The notes below the pieces were generated by a model that had not been told where the DNA came from, did not search any database, and was given only the letters and a program-made list of their open reading frames with translations. A stretch of 64,000 nucleotides of DNA from DASULK01 sp036381835 (GTDB lineage Bacteria; Actinomycetota; Actinomycetes; Mycobacteriales; Micromonosporaceae): positions 39,074-103,073 of the forward strand of contig DASVCA010000102.1 of NCBI GenBank assembly GCA_036381835.1, written 5' to 3'. Every line of letters starts with the position of its first letter. The first letter of the stretch is position 1. Below are positions 40,864 through 49,430 of this stretch, in pieces. The position numbers were made by a program, and so were the translations under genes.

Positions 40864-41834
40864 ACATCCTCCTCTGGCATGTGCACGGCGCATGGACCAC
40901 CGCTTTCGTGCACGGCAAGCATCGGTACCTGGTCCCGGTCACCGCCGACCGCGGGCCCTACGGCTTGGGGCGTGCCCGCACCTACCCCTGGCCGGACACG
41001 GTGGCGGAGGTGACCGCGGAAGCACTCGCGGACCAGGACGTCGACGTGGTCATCCTGCAGCGGCCGGAGGAGATCGATCTGGCCGAGCGGTGGCTGCGCC
41101 GTCGCATCGGCCGCGACCTGCCCGCGATCTTCGTCGAGCACAACACCCCGAAGGGCGACGTGCCGAACACCCGGCATCCGCTCGCCGACCGCGACGACCT
41201 GACCATCGTCCACGTCACCCACTTCAACGAGCTGTTCTGGGACACCGGCGCCACCCGTACCACGGTCATCGAGCACGGCATCGTGCCGCCGGCCGCCAGC
41301 TACACCGGGGAGTTGGCGCGGCTGGCGATCGCCACCAACGAGCCGGTCCGGCGGGGCCGGATCACCGGCACCGATCTCATGCCGCGATTCGCCCAGGTCG
41401 CCCCGCTGGACGCGTTCGGCATGGGGGTCGCCGGACTCCCCGAACACCTGGGGCTTTCCGCCGACCGGATCACCCCGTACGACGACCTGCCACAGGCCCG
41501 AATGCACACCGAGCTCGCTCGACGCCGGGTCTACCTGCATCTGTGCCGGTGGACCTCCCTCGGCCTCAGCCTGATCGAAGCCATGGCGATCGGCATGCCG
41601 GTCGTCGTGCTCGCCGCGACGGAGGCGGTCGCCGCGGTACCGCCCGCGGCAGGCGTCCTGTCCACCCGCGTCGACACCTTGGTGGACGCCGCCCAGTGGT
41701 TGATCGACGAACCCGCGGCGGCCCACCGGCTCGGGGCCCAGGCCCGCGAGGCGGCCCGCACCCGCTACGGCCTGGACCGGTTCCTCGCCGACTGGGACCG
41801 GCTGCTGGAGGAGGAGTTATGCGCATCGCGATGA
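40860..41834 (+). CDS. GT4-like glycosyltransferase
   Basis: 324-aa GT-B fold protein. The N-terminal MNILLWHVHGAWTTAFVHGK, the mid EHNTPKGDVPNTRHPLADRD and the C-terminal donor site RRRVYLHLCRWTSLGLSLIE-AMAIGMPVV (E-x7-E-like motif in SLGLSLIEAM) point to family GT4 or a close relative. A sugar-nucleotide donor and a glycan acceptor are expected but unknown. It sits second in the heptose operon, overlapping its neighbours by 4 and 16 nt. Confidence 0.85.
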   Translation: MNILLWHVHGAWTTAFVHGKHRYLVPVTADRGPYGLGRARTYPWPDTVAEVTAEALADQDVDVVILQRPEEIDLAERWLRRRIGRDLPAIFVEHNTPKGDVPNTRHPLADRDDLTIVHVTHFNELFWDTGATRTTVIEHGIVPPAASYTGELARLAIATNEPVRRGRITGTDLMPRFAQVAPLDAFGMGVAGLPEHLGLSADRITPYDDLPQARMHTELARRRVYLHLCRWTSLGLSLIEAMAIGMPVVVLAATEAVAAVPPAAGVLSTRVDTLVDAAQWLIDEPAAAHRLGAQAREAARTRYGLDRFLADWDRLLEEELCASR

Positions 41835-43036
41835 TCTCGGAGCACGCCAGTCCGCTCGCGCTGCTCGGCGGCGAGGACGCCGGCGGGCAGAACATCCACG
41901 TCGCTGAGTTGAGCATGGCGCTGGCCGCGGCCGGGCACGACGTGCGCGTCTACACCCGCCGGGATCGGGCGGACCTGCCTGCCGCGGTGCGGATGCCAGG
42001 CGGCGTCGCGGTGCTGCACGTGCCCGCCGGGCCGCCGGAGCCGATCCCGAAGGACGCGCTGCTGCCGTTCATGGAGGAGTTCGGTCGGTGGCTGGCGGCC
42101 GAGTGGCGCCGGGGCGGCTGGGTGCCGGACGTGGCCCACGCGCACTTCTGGATGAGCGGCATCGCCGCCCTCGCGGCGAGCCGGCGGACCGGAGTCCCGG
42201 TGGTGCAGACGTACCACGCCCTCGGCACGGTGAAGCGTCGCCACCAGGGTTCGGCGGACACCAGCCCGCCGGGGCGGATCGGCCACGAGCGCGTCCTCGG
42301 CCGCACCGTGGACCGGGTGATCGCCCAGTGCCGGGATGAGCTGCGGGAGCTCGCCCGCATGGGCGTGCCGCGCTCCCGGGTGACCGTGGTCCCCTCCGGC
42401 GTCAACGAGCAGCTGTTCGCCCCGATCGGGCCGGTCGCGCCGAGGGACCCCGACCGGCCGCGCATCCTGACCGTCGGTCGGCTGGTGGAACGCAAAGGAT
42501 TCCAGGACGTGATCCGCGCCCTGCGGCACGTGCCCGAAGCCGAGTGCGTCGTGGTGGGCGGTCCGCCCGCCGCCGGACTCGACGCCGATCCGCAGGCGCG
42601 GCGGCTGCGCGCCATCGCCGAGTCCTGCCGGGTGGCCGACCGCGTCCGACTGGTCGGCGCGGTGCCGAAGGAGGAGATGCCCGCCTGGTACCGATCCGCG
42701 GACGTCCTCGTCGCCGCGCCCTGGTACGAGCCGTTCGGGCTCACCCCGCTGGAGGCGATGGCCTGCGGAGTGCCGGTGATCGCCGCCGCCGTGGGCGGTC
42801 TGAAGGACACGGTGGTGCACGGGCGGACCGGCGATCTGGTCCCGGCACGAGACCCACGGGTCCTGGGCGCCGCCATCCGACGGCTGCTCGACGATGAGGT
42901 ACGCCGGTTCGCGTACGCGACCGCGGCGCTCGACCGGGTCCGCCGCCACTACACCTGGCCGGGCACGGCCGCCGCGCTGGACGCCGTCTACACCGAGGTC
43001 GTGGGAGAGCGGCAGCCGACCGGGGCGGTGGTCTGA
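41819..43036 (+). CDS. GT4 glycosyltransferase
   Basis: 405-aa GT-B enzyme. N-terminal acceptor domain: MISEHASPLALLGGEDAGGQ, NIHVAELSMALAAAGHDVRV, VAHAHFWMSGIAALAASRR. C-terminal donor domain: VTVVPSGVNEQLF, RILTVGRLVERKGFQDVIRA and EPFGLTPLEAMACGVPVIAA, with the EX7E pair. It resembles the sucrose-synthase/MshA-like branch (GGQNIHV). Donor and acceptor unknown. ATG 41819 has a GGAGGAG site inside the previous gene. Longer frames upstream are shadows of the neighbouring gene. The stop and the next ATG share one base (TGATG). Confidence 0.92.
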   Translation: MRIAMISEHASPLALLGGEDAGGQNIHVAELSMALAAAGHDVRVYTRRDRADLPAAVRMPGGVAVLHVPAGPPEPIPKDALLPFMEEFGRWLAAEWRRGGWVPDVAHAHFWMSGIAALAASRRTGVPVVQTYHALGTVKRRHQGSADTSPPGRIGHERVLGRTVDRVIAQCRDELRELARMGVPRSRVTVVPSGVNEQLFAPIGPVAPRDPDRPRILTVGRLVERKGFQDVIRALRHVPEAECVVVGGPPAAGLDADPQARRLRAIAESCRVADRVRLVGAVPKEEMPAWYRSADVLVAAPWYEPFGLTPLEAMACGVPVIAAAVGGLKDTVVHGRTGDLVPARDPRVLGAAIRRLLDDEVRRFAYATAALDRVRRHYTWPGTAAALDAVYTEVVGERQPTGAVV

Positions 43037-43677
43037 TGCCGGAGACCGCCTCGCTGCTGGACGCGCATCTGGCCGGCCTCGCGTCGACCCTGCTGCCCTA
43101 CCAGAAGGCGGCGGGCATGCTCGGTCGGTGGGGCACCGAGCTCGCCTGGCACCTCGGCCACGGCGGCCGGTTGCTGGTCGCCGGTAACGGCGGCAGCGCC
43201 GCCCAGGCACAGCATCTGGCCGCGGAACTCGTGGGCAAGCTGCGCGAGGACCGCACCCCGCTGTCCGCCATCGCGCTCTGCGCCGAGACGTCGTCGCTGA
43301 CCGCCATCGGCAACGACTACGGGTTCGGCGACGTGTTCGCCCGCCAGGTGCGCGCGCACGGCCGCCGGAACGACATCCTGATACTGCTGTCCACCAGTGG
43401 GAAGAGCGAGAACCTGCTCGCCGCGGCGCGGGTCGCCCGGGCGGAGGGGTTGCGCTGCTGGGCGTTGACCGGGCAGTTGCCCAATCCGCTGGCCGAGGCC
43501 AGCGACGAGGCGTTGGCCGTGCCGTCCCGAGACACCCAGGTCGTGCAGGAACTGCACCTGGTCTCGGTGCATGTGTTGTGTGAATACGTCGACCTCGTGC
43601 TGCCGACCGTGCTCGGCGCATCCGGTGTCTCTCCGACCGGCGTCCCCGCCCCCGAGCACAGTGAGGTGGGCGCGTGA
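43036..43677 (+). CDS. gmhA: sedoheptulose-7-phosphate isomerase (GmhA-like SIS protein)
   Basis: 213-aa SIS-domain protein. RLLVAGNGGSAAQAQHLAAE (about 45-64) and LILLSTSGKSENLLAAARVA (about 115-134) are the phosphosugar-binding loops, and VVQELHLVSVHVLCEYVD holds the C-terminal catalytic helix. It converts sedoheptulose 7-phosphate to D-glycero-D-manno-heptose 7-phosphate, the first committed step towards ADP-heptose; the next gene codes for the kinase/adenylyltransferase. Start ATG shares a base with the previous stop. Confidence 0.92.
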   Translation: MPETASLLDAHLAGLASTLLPYQKAAGMLGRWGTELAWHLGHGGRLLVAGNGGSAAQAQHLAAELVGKLREDRTPLSAIALCAETSSLTAIGNDYGFGDVFARQVRAHGRRNDILILLSTSGKSENLLAAARVARAEGLRCWALTGQLPNPLAEASDEALAVPSRDTQVVQELHLVSVHVLCEYVDLVLPTVLGASGVSPTGVPAPEHSEVGA

Positions 43678-45116
43678 CCGAACGGGTGGTCGTGGTCGGC
43701 GACGCGTTGCTGGATCGGGACGTTGACGGCGTGGTGACCCGGCTGTGCCCGGACGCGCCGGCACCGGTGCTCGATGAGCGGAGCGCCGTGGACCGGCCGG
43801 GCGGTGCCGGGCTGGCGGCCTTGCTGGCCGGGCGGCAGGGGGTGGAGGTGGCGTTGGTGACCGCGCTGGCCGACGACGCCGGTGGGGCCCGGCTCAGCCA
43901 GCTGCTCACCGCGGCCGGTGTGCAGGTCTACGCCCTACCGCTGGACACCGCCACTCCCGAGAAGATCCGACTGCGCGCCGCCGGCCAGGTGTTGCTGCGC
44001 CTCGACCGGGGTGGGGATGCCGCCGCGCCCGGCGAGCCGAGCGAAGAGGTGCTCGACCTGTTCGCCGACGCAGCCGCGGTGCTGGTCAGTGACTACGGAC
44101 GCGGGGTTGCCCGCATGCCGGCGTTGCGTGCCGTACTCACCGCGACGTCCGCGCCGGTGGTCTGGGATCCGCATCCGCGTGGACCCGCGGCGGTGCCCGG
44201 CGTGCGCCTGGCGACCCCGAACGAGGCGGAGACCCGAGCGCTGTCCGGAGCGCCCGACGAAGGCGCCCGCCTGGGCCGTGCCACCCGGGCCGCGCAGGCG
44301 CTGCGGCAGCGGTGGCGGGCCGGTGCGGTGGCGGTGACCTTGGGTGTCGACGGTGCGTTGCTCTGTCACGCCGGTGCCACCCCGCTGGTCGTGCCGGCGC
44401 CCGAGCGGGCCGACGGGGACAGCTGCGGTGCCGGGGACCAGTTCGCGGCCGCGGCCACGGTAGCCCTGGCCCGAGGTGCCCTGGTCTCCGAGGCGGTGGA
44501 GGAGGCGGTCGCCCAGGCGTGCGCATACGTGGTGAGCGGTGGCGCGTCCGCCGTCTTCGGGCCCGGGTCCGCCGGCCGCGGCGCGACCGACGCACGCCCG
44601 GCCGACCAGGCCTGGATCGGTGCCGCCGCCGCGGCCGCGCTGGTGCGGGAGATCCGGGCGGGCGGGGGGACGGTGGTGGCCACCGGCGGCTGCTTCGACC
44701 TGCTGCACGCCGGTCATGTGGCGACCTTGCAGGCGGCCCGGCGGCTCGGTGACTGCCTGGTGGTCTGCCTCAACTCCGACGCCAGCGTCGCGGCGTTGAA
44801 GGGACCTGGACGTCCCCTGGTACCGCAGGCGGATCGGTGCCGGCTGCTGGCCGCTCTCGGCTGCGTCGATGCTGTGGTCATCTTCGATGAGATCACGCCC
44901 GAGGCGGTGCTGTCTTGGTTGCGGCCGGACGTGTGGGTCAAGGGCGGCGACTACGGGACCGGGGGCGGGGACGAGCCCGATCTGCCCGAAGCCGGCGTGG
45001 TCCGGCGGTGGGGCGGACAGACCGTGGTCGTCCCGTACCTGGACGGTCGGTCGACGACCCGGATGATCGCCGCGGCGCGTTCGGAGGGAACGGTCGTACG
45101 GAAGGGAGACCGATGA
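43674..45116 (+). CDS. hldE: bifunctional heptose-7-phosphate kinase / heptose-1-phosphate nucleotidyltransferase
   Basis: 480-aa HldE-type fusion. Residues 1-310 form a PfkB/ribokinase fold (VVVVGDALLDRDVDGVVTRL, VDRPGGAGLAALLAGRQGVE, GRGVARMPAL and ADGDSCGAGDQFAAAATVAL with the catalytic GAGD Asp near 255). Residues about 335-480 form a cytidylyltransferase-like domain with HxGH (GGCFDLLHAGHVATLQAARR, near 343), LKGPGRPLVPQADR and KGGDY. It makes heptose 1,7-bisphosphate and, after GmhB-type dephosphorylation, ADP-heptose. GTG start in a 4-nt overlap with gmhA. Confidence 0.93.
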   Translation: MTERVVVVGDALLDRDVDGVVTRLCPDAPAPVLDERSAVDRPGGAGLAALLAGRQGVEVALVTALADDAGGARLSQLLTAAGVQVYALPLDTATPEKIRLRAAGQVLLRLDRGGDAAAPGEPSEEVLDLFADAAAVLVSDYGRGVARMPALRAVLTATSAPVVWDPHPRGPAAVPGVRLATPNEAETRALSGAPDEGARLGRATRAAQALRQRWRAGAVAVTLGVDGALLCHAGATPLVVPAPERADGDSCGAGDQFAAAATVALARGALVSEAVEEAVAQACAYVVSGGASAVFGPGSAGRGATDARPADQAWIGAAAAAALVREIRAGGGTVVATGGCFDLLHAGHVATLQAARRLGDCLVVCLNSDASVAALKGPGRPLVPQADRCRLLAALGCVDAVVIFDEITPEAVLSWLRPDVWVKGGDYGTGGGDEPDLPEAGVVRRWGGQTVVVPYLDGRSTTRMIAAARSEGTVVRKGDR

Positions 45117-45808
45117 CGAACGTGGGGGCCGGGGCCGCGGTACTGGTCAGCGGCGGAAGCAGCGGTCTGGGCGCCGCCGTGGTCGAGGCGGTGGCCAAGG
45201 CGGGCGGGCGTCCGTACGTGCTGGACCGCCAACCGCCGAGCCTCGACGTGCCGTACGTCGGCTGCGACCTGGCCGACACGCGGGCCGCGGAGGACGCGAC
45301 CCGACGCGTCGCCGAGCTGGCGGGCGGGCTGGACGGGGTGGTGACCGCGGCGGGGGTCGATGTTCCGGGGCGGTTGGCCGATGTTCCGGCGCAGACGTGG
45401 GAACGGGTGGTTACGGTCAACCTGCTCGGCACCGCCGCGGTGATCCGCGCCGCGCTGCCCTTCCTCGAACCCGCCGGCGGCCGGATCGTCACCGTCGCCT
45501 CCACCCTCGGGCTGAAGGCGGTCAGCGACGCGACCGCCTACTGCGCCGCGAAGTTCGGTGTCGTCGGCTTCACCCGGGCGCTGGCGGCGGAACTCGCCGG
45601 GACCGTGGGGGTCACACTGCTGGTCCCGGGCGGCATGCGGACCGCGTTCTTCGACGACCGGGAGGAGCGGTACCGGCCGGGCCCGGAGGCCGCACTCAAC
45701 GACCCGGCCGACGTGGCCGCCGCGGTGCTCTTCGCGCTGCGGCAACCATCCGGCTGCGCGGTCCGGGAACTCGTCGTCTGCGCCGACCGCGAGTCCTCGT
45801 ACCCGTGA
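45113..45808 (+). CDS. short-chain dehydrogenase/reductase
   Basis: 231-aa classical SDR: VSGGSSGLGAAVVEAV (about 12-27), VTAAGVDVPGRL (NAG-like position near 83), VTVASTLGLKAVSD with the catalytic Ser and AYCAAKFGVVGFTRALAAEL with Tyr and Lys (about 140). Substrate unknown. Embedded in the heptose operon with 4-nt overlaps on both sides, so it may modify the heptose (for example by oxidation or epimerisation) or an unrelated intermediate. It takes the place where other systems carry HldD-type epimerases, but it is not an HldD homologue by sequence. Confidence 0.85.
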   Translation: MTNVGAGAAVLVSGGSSGLGAAVVEAVAKAGGRPYVLDRQPPSLDVPYVGCDLADTRAAEDATRRVAELAGGLDGVVTAAGVDVPGRLADVPAQTWERVVTVNLLGTAAVIRAALPFLEPAGGRIVTVASTLGLKAVSDATAYCAAKFGVVGFTRALAAELAGTVGVTLLVPGGMRTAFFDDREERYRPGPEAALNDPADVAAAVLFALRQPSGCAVRELVVCADRESSYP

Positions 45809-46758
45809 TCCTGGCCCTGCGCGCTCTCGGGGTCGGCGATCTGGTCACCGCGGTGCCGGCCCTGCGCGGGCTGCGCGCCGCCTTTCCGGATCGGGTGCTG
45901 GCGCTGGCCGCGCCGCGCTGGCTGGCCCCGCTCGTCCGGCTCGTCGGTGATGTGGACCGGCTGATCCCGGTCGCCGGGCTCGGCCCCTACCGGTGGCCCG
46001 GGCCGGCACCGCTGCTGGCCGTGAACCTGCACGGCCGTGGACCGCAATCGCATCGGCTGCTCAGCGCCGCGCACCCGCGGCGGATGCTCGCGTTCGCCTG
46101 CCCGGCCGCCGGGCACCGGGACGGGCCGCCGTGGTCGGAGTCGGAGCACGAGGTGCATCGTTGGTGCCGACTGCTGCACTGGTACGGGATCCCCGCGGAC
46201 CCGGCGGACCTGGGGTTGCGCCGGGTGGATCCGGGCCGGGTGCCCGTCGGAGCCACGATCGTGCACCCGGGCGGGAAGGGCGCGCGGCGCCGGTGGCCGC
46301 CGGAGCGGTTCGCGGCGGTGGCGGGCGAACTCGCCCGAGACGGTCATCGGGTGCTGGTGACCGGATCCGCGGCGGAACTCGGCCTGGCCGTCCGGGTCGC
46401 CGCCCAGGCCGGGCTCGGACCCGACGCGGTGCTCGCCGGTCGGCTCGGCCTGGCCGAGCTGGCGGCCCTGATCGCCCACGCCCGGTTGGTGATCAGCACC
46501 GACACCGGCGTCGGACATCTCGCCACCGCCTACCGCACCCCGTCGGTGCTGCTGTTCGGCCCGACCTCGCCGAGGCGGTGGGGGCCCCCGCCGGATCGCC
46601 CCTGGCATCGGGTGCTGTGGCGGGAACGTCTCGCGGACCACCGGGTACCCGACGACGTCGCCCATCCCGCGCTCGCCGCGATCGGCGTTGACGAGGTGCT
46701 CGCCGCGGCGGCGCAGGCCGTGCGACAGGCGGTACGGGATGCGGCTGCGCCGCAGTGA
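45805..46758 (+). CDS. GT9 heptosyltransferase-like glycosyltransferase
   Basis: 317-aa GT-B enzyme of family GT9: ILALRALGVGDLVTAVPALR at the N-terminus, LLAVNLHGRGPQSHRLL near 74, TIVHPGGKGARRRWPPERFA near 152, and LVISTDTGVGHLATAYRTPS followed by VLLFGPTSPRRWG near 232-258. It transfers a heptose or related sugar from an ADP-activated donor. GTG start overlapping the SDR stop (GTGA). Its last 20 bp overlap the start of the topoisomerase gene. Confidence 0.9.
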   Translation: MILALRALGVGDLVTAVPALRGLRAAFPDRVLALAAPRWLAPLVRLVGDVDRLIPVAGLGPYRWPGPAPLLAVNLHGRGPQSHRLLSAAHPRRMLAFACPAAGHRDGPPWSESEHEVHRWCRLLHWYGIPADPADLGLRRVDPGRVPVGATIVHPGGKGARRRWPPERFAAVAGELARDGHRVLVTGSAAELGLAVRVAAQAGLGPDAVLAGRLGLAELAALIAHARLVISTDTGVGHLATAYRTPSVLLFGPTSPRRWGPPPDRPWHRVLWRERLADHRVPDDVAHPALAAIGVDEVLAAAAQAVRQAVRDAAAPQ

Positions 46759-47722
46759 CCTCAACCAGCCCGGCTACCGCCGGCGCCGATGCGGTCGCGG
46801 GATGGTGTTCCTCGATCCGACGGGTTTGCCGGTCACCGACGCGGCGGTGCGGGAGCGGTTGCGTTCCCTGGCCGTGCCGCCGGCATGGCGGGACGTCTGG
46901 ATCTGCCCCTACCCGAACGGTCACATCCAAGCCACCGGAGTCGACGCCGCGGGCCGCCGGCAGTACCTGTACCACCCGCTGTGGCGGGTCAGGCGGGACG
47001 CGGCGAAGTTCGATCATGTCCTCGAGGTGGCGCGCCGGCTCCCGAGACTGCGCGTCCGGGTCGACGGTCACCTGGCTGCCCGCGGACTGCGCCGAGCGCG
47101 GGTGCTGGCGACCGTGGCCAAGCTCTTGGACCTGGGCGCTTTCCGGGTCGGCAGCGACCAGTACGCCGCGGGCGACGATCCCACGTTCGGTGTGGCCACG
47201 CTGCGCCCGGAGCACGTCCGCACCCGCCGCGGTGCGGTGGTGTTCGAGTTCCCCGCCAAGGGTGGGGTGGAGCAGGTGTGTCGGGTCGAGGATCCGGCGG
47301 TCTGCGCGGTGCTGCGCGACCTGCGCCGCCGCAGGCGGCACGCGAGCCGGCTGTTCGCGTACTGGGACGGCCGGTGTTGGCGGGAGGTACGCAGCGACGA
47401 GGTGAACGATTATCTGCGCGCCGCCAGCGGCGGCGAGATGACCGCCAAGGACTTCCGCACCTGGCACGCGACGGTGCTCGCCGCCACGCGGCTCGCCGCG
47501 CTCGGTCCGCAGCCGTCGGCGGCCCGGACCAGGCGGGCCGTCGCCGCGGTCATGCGGGAGGTGGCCGAACTGCTCGGCAACACCCCGGCGGTGGCCAGGT
47601 CGTCCTACGTGGACCCCCGGGTGATCGACCGTTACCGGGACGGTCGGGTCGCCCCCATCCGATCGGGGGCGTCCCGTACCGCCATCGAGCGGGCGGTCCG
47701 CGCGTTCCTGGCCGGCGGTTGA
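46739..47722 (+). CDS. type IB DNA topoisomerase (poxvirus-like)
   Basis: 327-aa enzyme with the bacterial/poxvirus TopIB layout: N-terminal PGYRRRRCGRGMVFLDPTGL, WICPYPNGHIQATGVDAAGR, YHPLWRVRRDAAKFDH, then the catalytic domain with RVLATVAKLLDLGAFRVGSD, FEFPAKGGV, MTAKDFRTWHATVLAATRLA (Arg, His) and the nucleophile Tyr in ARSSYVDPRVIDRY (about 290). It relaxes supercoils by a 3'-phosphotyrosine intermediate. ATG 46739 overlaps the GT9 gene by 20 bp, so it is expressed with the heptose operon; a functional link is not obvious. Confidence 0.93.
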   Translation: MRLRRSDLNQPGYRRRRCGRGMVFLDPTGLPVTDAAVRERLRSLAVPPAWRDVWICPYPNGHIQATGVDAAGRRQYLYHPLWRVRRDAAKFDHVLEVARRLPRLRVRVDGHLAARGLRRARVLATVAKLLDLGAFRVGSDQYAAGDDPTFGVATLRPEHVRTRRGAVVFEFPAKGGVEQVCRVEDPAVCAVLRDLRRRRRHASRLFAYWDGRCWREVRSDEVNDYLRAASGGEMTAKDFRTWHATVLAATRLAALGPQPSAARTRRAVAAVMREVAELLGNTPAVARSSYVDPRVIDRYRDGRVAPIRSGASRTAIERAVRAFLAGG

Positions 47723-47725
47723 GGG

Positions 47726-47755
47726 CTGACGCCACCGTCGGGTATCGCCTACCCT
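47726..47755 (+). promoter_or_regulatory. housekeeping-type leaderless promoter
   Basis: -35 CTGACG (47726-47731), an 18-nt spacer, -10 TACCCT (47750-47755), then exactly 6 nt to the GTG at 47762; the transcript would begin at the start codon. Confidence 0.45.
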
Positions 47756-47761
47756 TGCCGG

Positions 47762-48118
47762 GTGATCATGCGTCGTATCACCCCTCACCGTTCGGCGCGG
47801 CTCGGCGCGCTCGCCGCCGGTCTGTTCCTTGCCGGAGCCGTCCTCGCCGGCTGCGCATCCGATGGCGCGTCCACCGACTGCGGGCTCGACGAGTGCATCG
47901 TCACGTTCGACCGGGGAGTGCAGGCGGAGGCCGGGATCTTAGGCGTGGAGGCGAAGTTCGTCAGCGCGGATGAGGACACGGTCACCGTCGAGGTGGCCGG
48001 GGAGCGGTTGTCGCTGCGCGTCGACGGCCCGGGCACCGAGGTAGCCGGCCTGTGGGTCTCCGTGCACAGCGCCGACGAGGAGCAGGTCGCCATCCGGATC
48101 GGGCGTCAGCCCGACTGA
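47762..48118 (+). CDS. small lipoprotein
   Basis: 118-aa exported protein. A basic N-terminus and hydrophobic stretch (ARLGALAAGLFLAGAVLAGC) end in an LAGC lipobox, so the mature protein is lipid-anchored at the Cys. The mature part (about 85 residues) is beta-rich with a pair of Cys (DCGLDECIVTFDRG) and ends VAIRIGRQPD. No family recognised. GTG at 47762 is favoured because a -10 box ends 6 nt before it; ATG 47768 is possible. Between topoisomerase and MscS-like genes, transcribed on its own. Confidence 0.8.
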   Translation: MIMRRITPHRSARLGALAAGLFLAGAVLAGCASDGASTDCGLDECIVTFDRGVQAEAGILGVEAKFVSADEDTVTVEVAGERLSLRVDGPGTEVAGLWVSVHSADEEQVAIRIGRQPD

Positions 48119-48201
48119 ACCCGCCGGGTCGCAACCGGGTGGTCGGTCTCGCGCGACTACCGTTGGCATGAACGTCGGACTCCGGGCGTTGGGTTTCCTC
48201 G

Positions 48202-48225
48202 GGGCGATATCCCGGGCGATATCCC
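48202..48225. repeat. tandem 12-bp repeat GGGCGATATCCC x2
   Basis: Two exact, adjacent copies (48202-48213 and 48214-48225), each containing the GATATC palindrome, 27 nt before the MscS-like start codon. It could bind a dimeric regulator in the leader. Confidence 0.5.
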
Positions 48226-48252
48226 CGCGTCCCCGGACGAGGAGTCGAGGTC

Positions 48253-49392
48253 GTGCAGAATTTTCTGATGACGGTCGCCGCCGCGGCGGCTGCCGCGGCG
48301 TTCGCGCTGGTGCTGGTCGTCGTCGTCAACCGGATCGCACGGCGGCTCAGCGGGCGCTCTGTGCTGCTGGCCGAGCTGGTCGAGCATGCGCACGCACCGT
48401 TGCGGTTCACGGTCGTGACGCTGGCCGTTCAGTTCGCGGTCCGGTTCACCACCGAGCACGCCGCGGGTGCGACCTGGCGTCGCTCGTTGCTGCATTTCCT
48501 TGTGCTCGTGATCATCGCAGCCTTCGGCTGGCTGGTCGCCTCGTCGGTGCTGGCGCTCGAAGACGTGACCATGGCTCGGTTCCGTACCGATCTGGCGGAC
48601 AACCGGCAGGCCCGGCGCGTCAGGACCCAGGTCGTCATCCTGCGGCGGATCACCGTCGCGGTGGTCGTGCTGCTGGCCGCTGCTGTGATGCTGATGACCT
48701 TCGACAGCGTGCGCGCGGTCGGCGCAAGCCTGCTGGCCTCCGCCGGTCTGGCCGGTGTGATCGCCGGTCTCGCCGCGCAGAGCCTGCTCGGTAACGTCTT
48801 CGCCGGTCTGCAATTGGCGTTCAGCGACGCGTTGCGGTTGGACGACGTGGTGGTGGTCGAGGGCGAGTGGGGACGGATCGAGGAGATCACGCTCAGCTAT
48901 GTCGTGGTGCGGATCTGGGACGACCGCCGGTTGATCCTGCCCACCTCCTACTTCACGACGAAGCCTTTCGAGAACTGGACCCGCAACCGGTCGGAGGTGA
49001 CCGGCACGGCGGTGTTCGACGTGGACTGGTCTGTGCCGGTGGCGGCCATGCGAGCCGAGTTGCAGCGGATCGTCGAGGACAGCGACCTGTGGGACGGGCG
49101 GGTCTGTGGGTTGCAGGTGATCGACGCCACCGGCGGCACTGTCCGGGTGCGGGCGACGATGAGCGCGGCGGATGCGAGCAAGCTGTGGGATCTGCGCTGC
49201 CATGTGCGGGAGCAGCTGGTCGCCTGGATCCGTGAGCAGGAGCCCATCGCGCTGCCGCGGATGCGGGCCGAGGTCGGTGACTCGGTGATCGAAGTCGGTG
49301 GCAACGGGACAGCCGAGCACAACGGGCGCGCGCCGCAGCAACCTGCCGCGGACCGGGTCGCGCTCGCCCGTGATGCCGAAGTCGGGCGCTGA
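48253..49392 (+). CDS. MscS-family mechanosensitive ion channel
   Basis: 379-aa membrane protein with four or five N-terminal helices. The pore-lining helix ASLLASAGLAGVIAGLAAQS and LLGNVFAGLQLAFSDALRLD are classic MscS. The beta domain follows (VVVVEGEWGRIEEITLSYVV, RRLILPTSYFTTKPFENWTR), then a C-terminal alpha/beta part. It releases osmolytes under hypo-osmotic shock. The last 40 residues are polar. GTG 48253 follows GAGGAG. A 12-bp tandem repeat lies in its leader. Confidence 0.92.
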   Translation: MQNFLMTVAAAAAAAAFALVLVVVVNRIARRLSGRSVLLAELVEHAHAPLRFTVVTLAVQFAVRFTTEHAAGATWRRSLLHFLVLVIIAAFGWLVASSVLALEDVTMARFRTDLADNRQARRVRTQVVILRRITVAVVVLLAAAVMLMTFDSVRAVGASLLASAGLAGVIAGLAAQSLLGNVFAGLQLAFSDALRLDDVVVVEGEWGRIEEITLSYVVVRIWDDRRLILPTSYFTTKPFENWTRNRSEVTGTAVFDVDWSVPVAAMRAELQRIVEDSDLWDGRVCGLQVIDATGGTVRVRATMSAADASKLWDLRCHVREQLVAWIREQEPIALPRMRAEVGDSVIEVGGNGTAEHNGRAPQQPAADRVALARDAEVGR

Positions 49393-49430
49393 GCCGGGCG
49401 ATTCGGTCCTCCTTTTCCGGCCCCGCCGAC

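Noticed and set aside
40424..41818. A longer version of the GT4 gene starting 465 codons upstream
   Set aside because: The extension overlaps two real genes in other frames and is not conserved-looking; a GGAGGAG site directly precedes the internal ATG at 41819.
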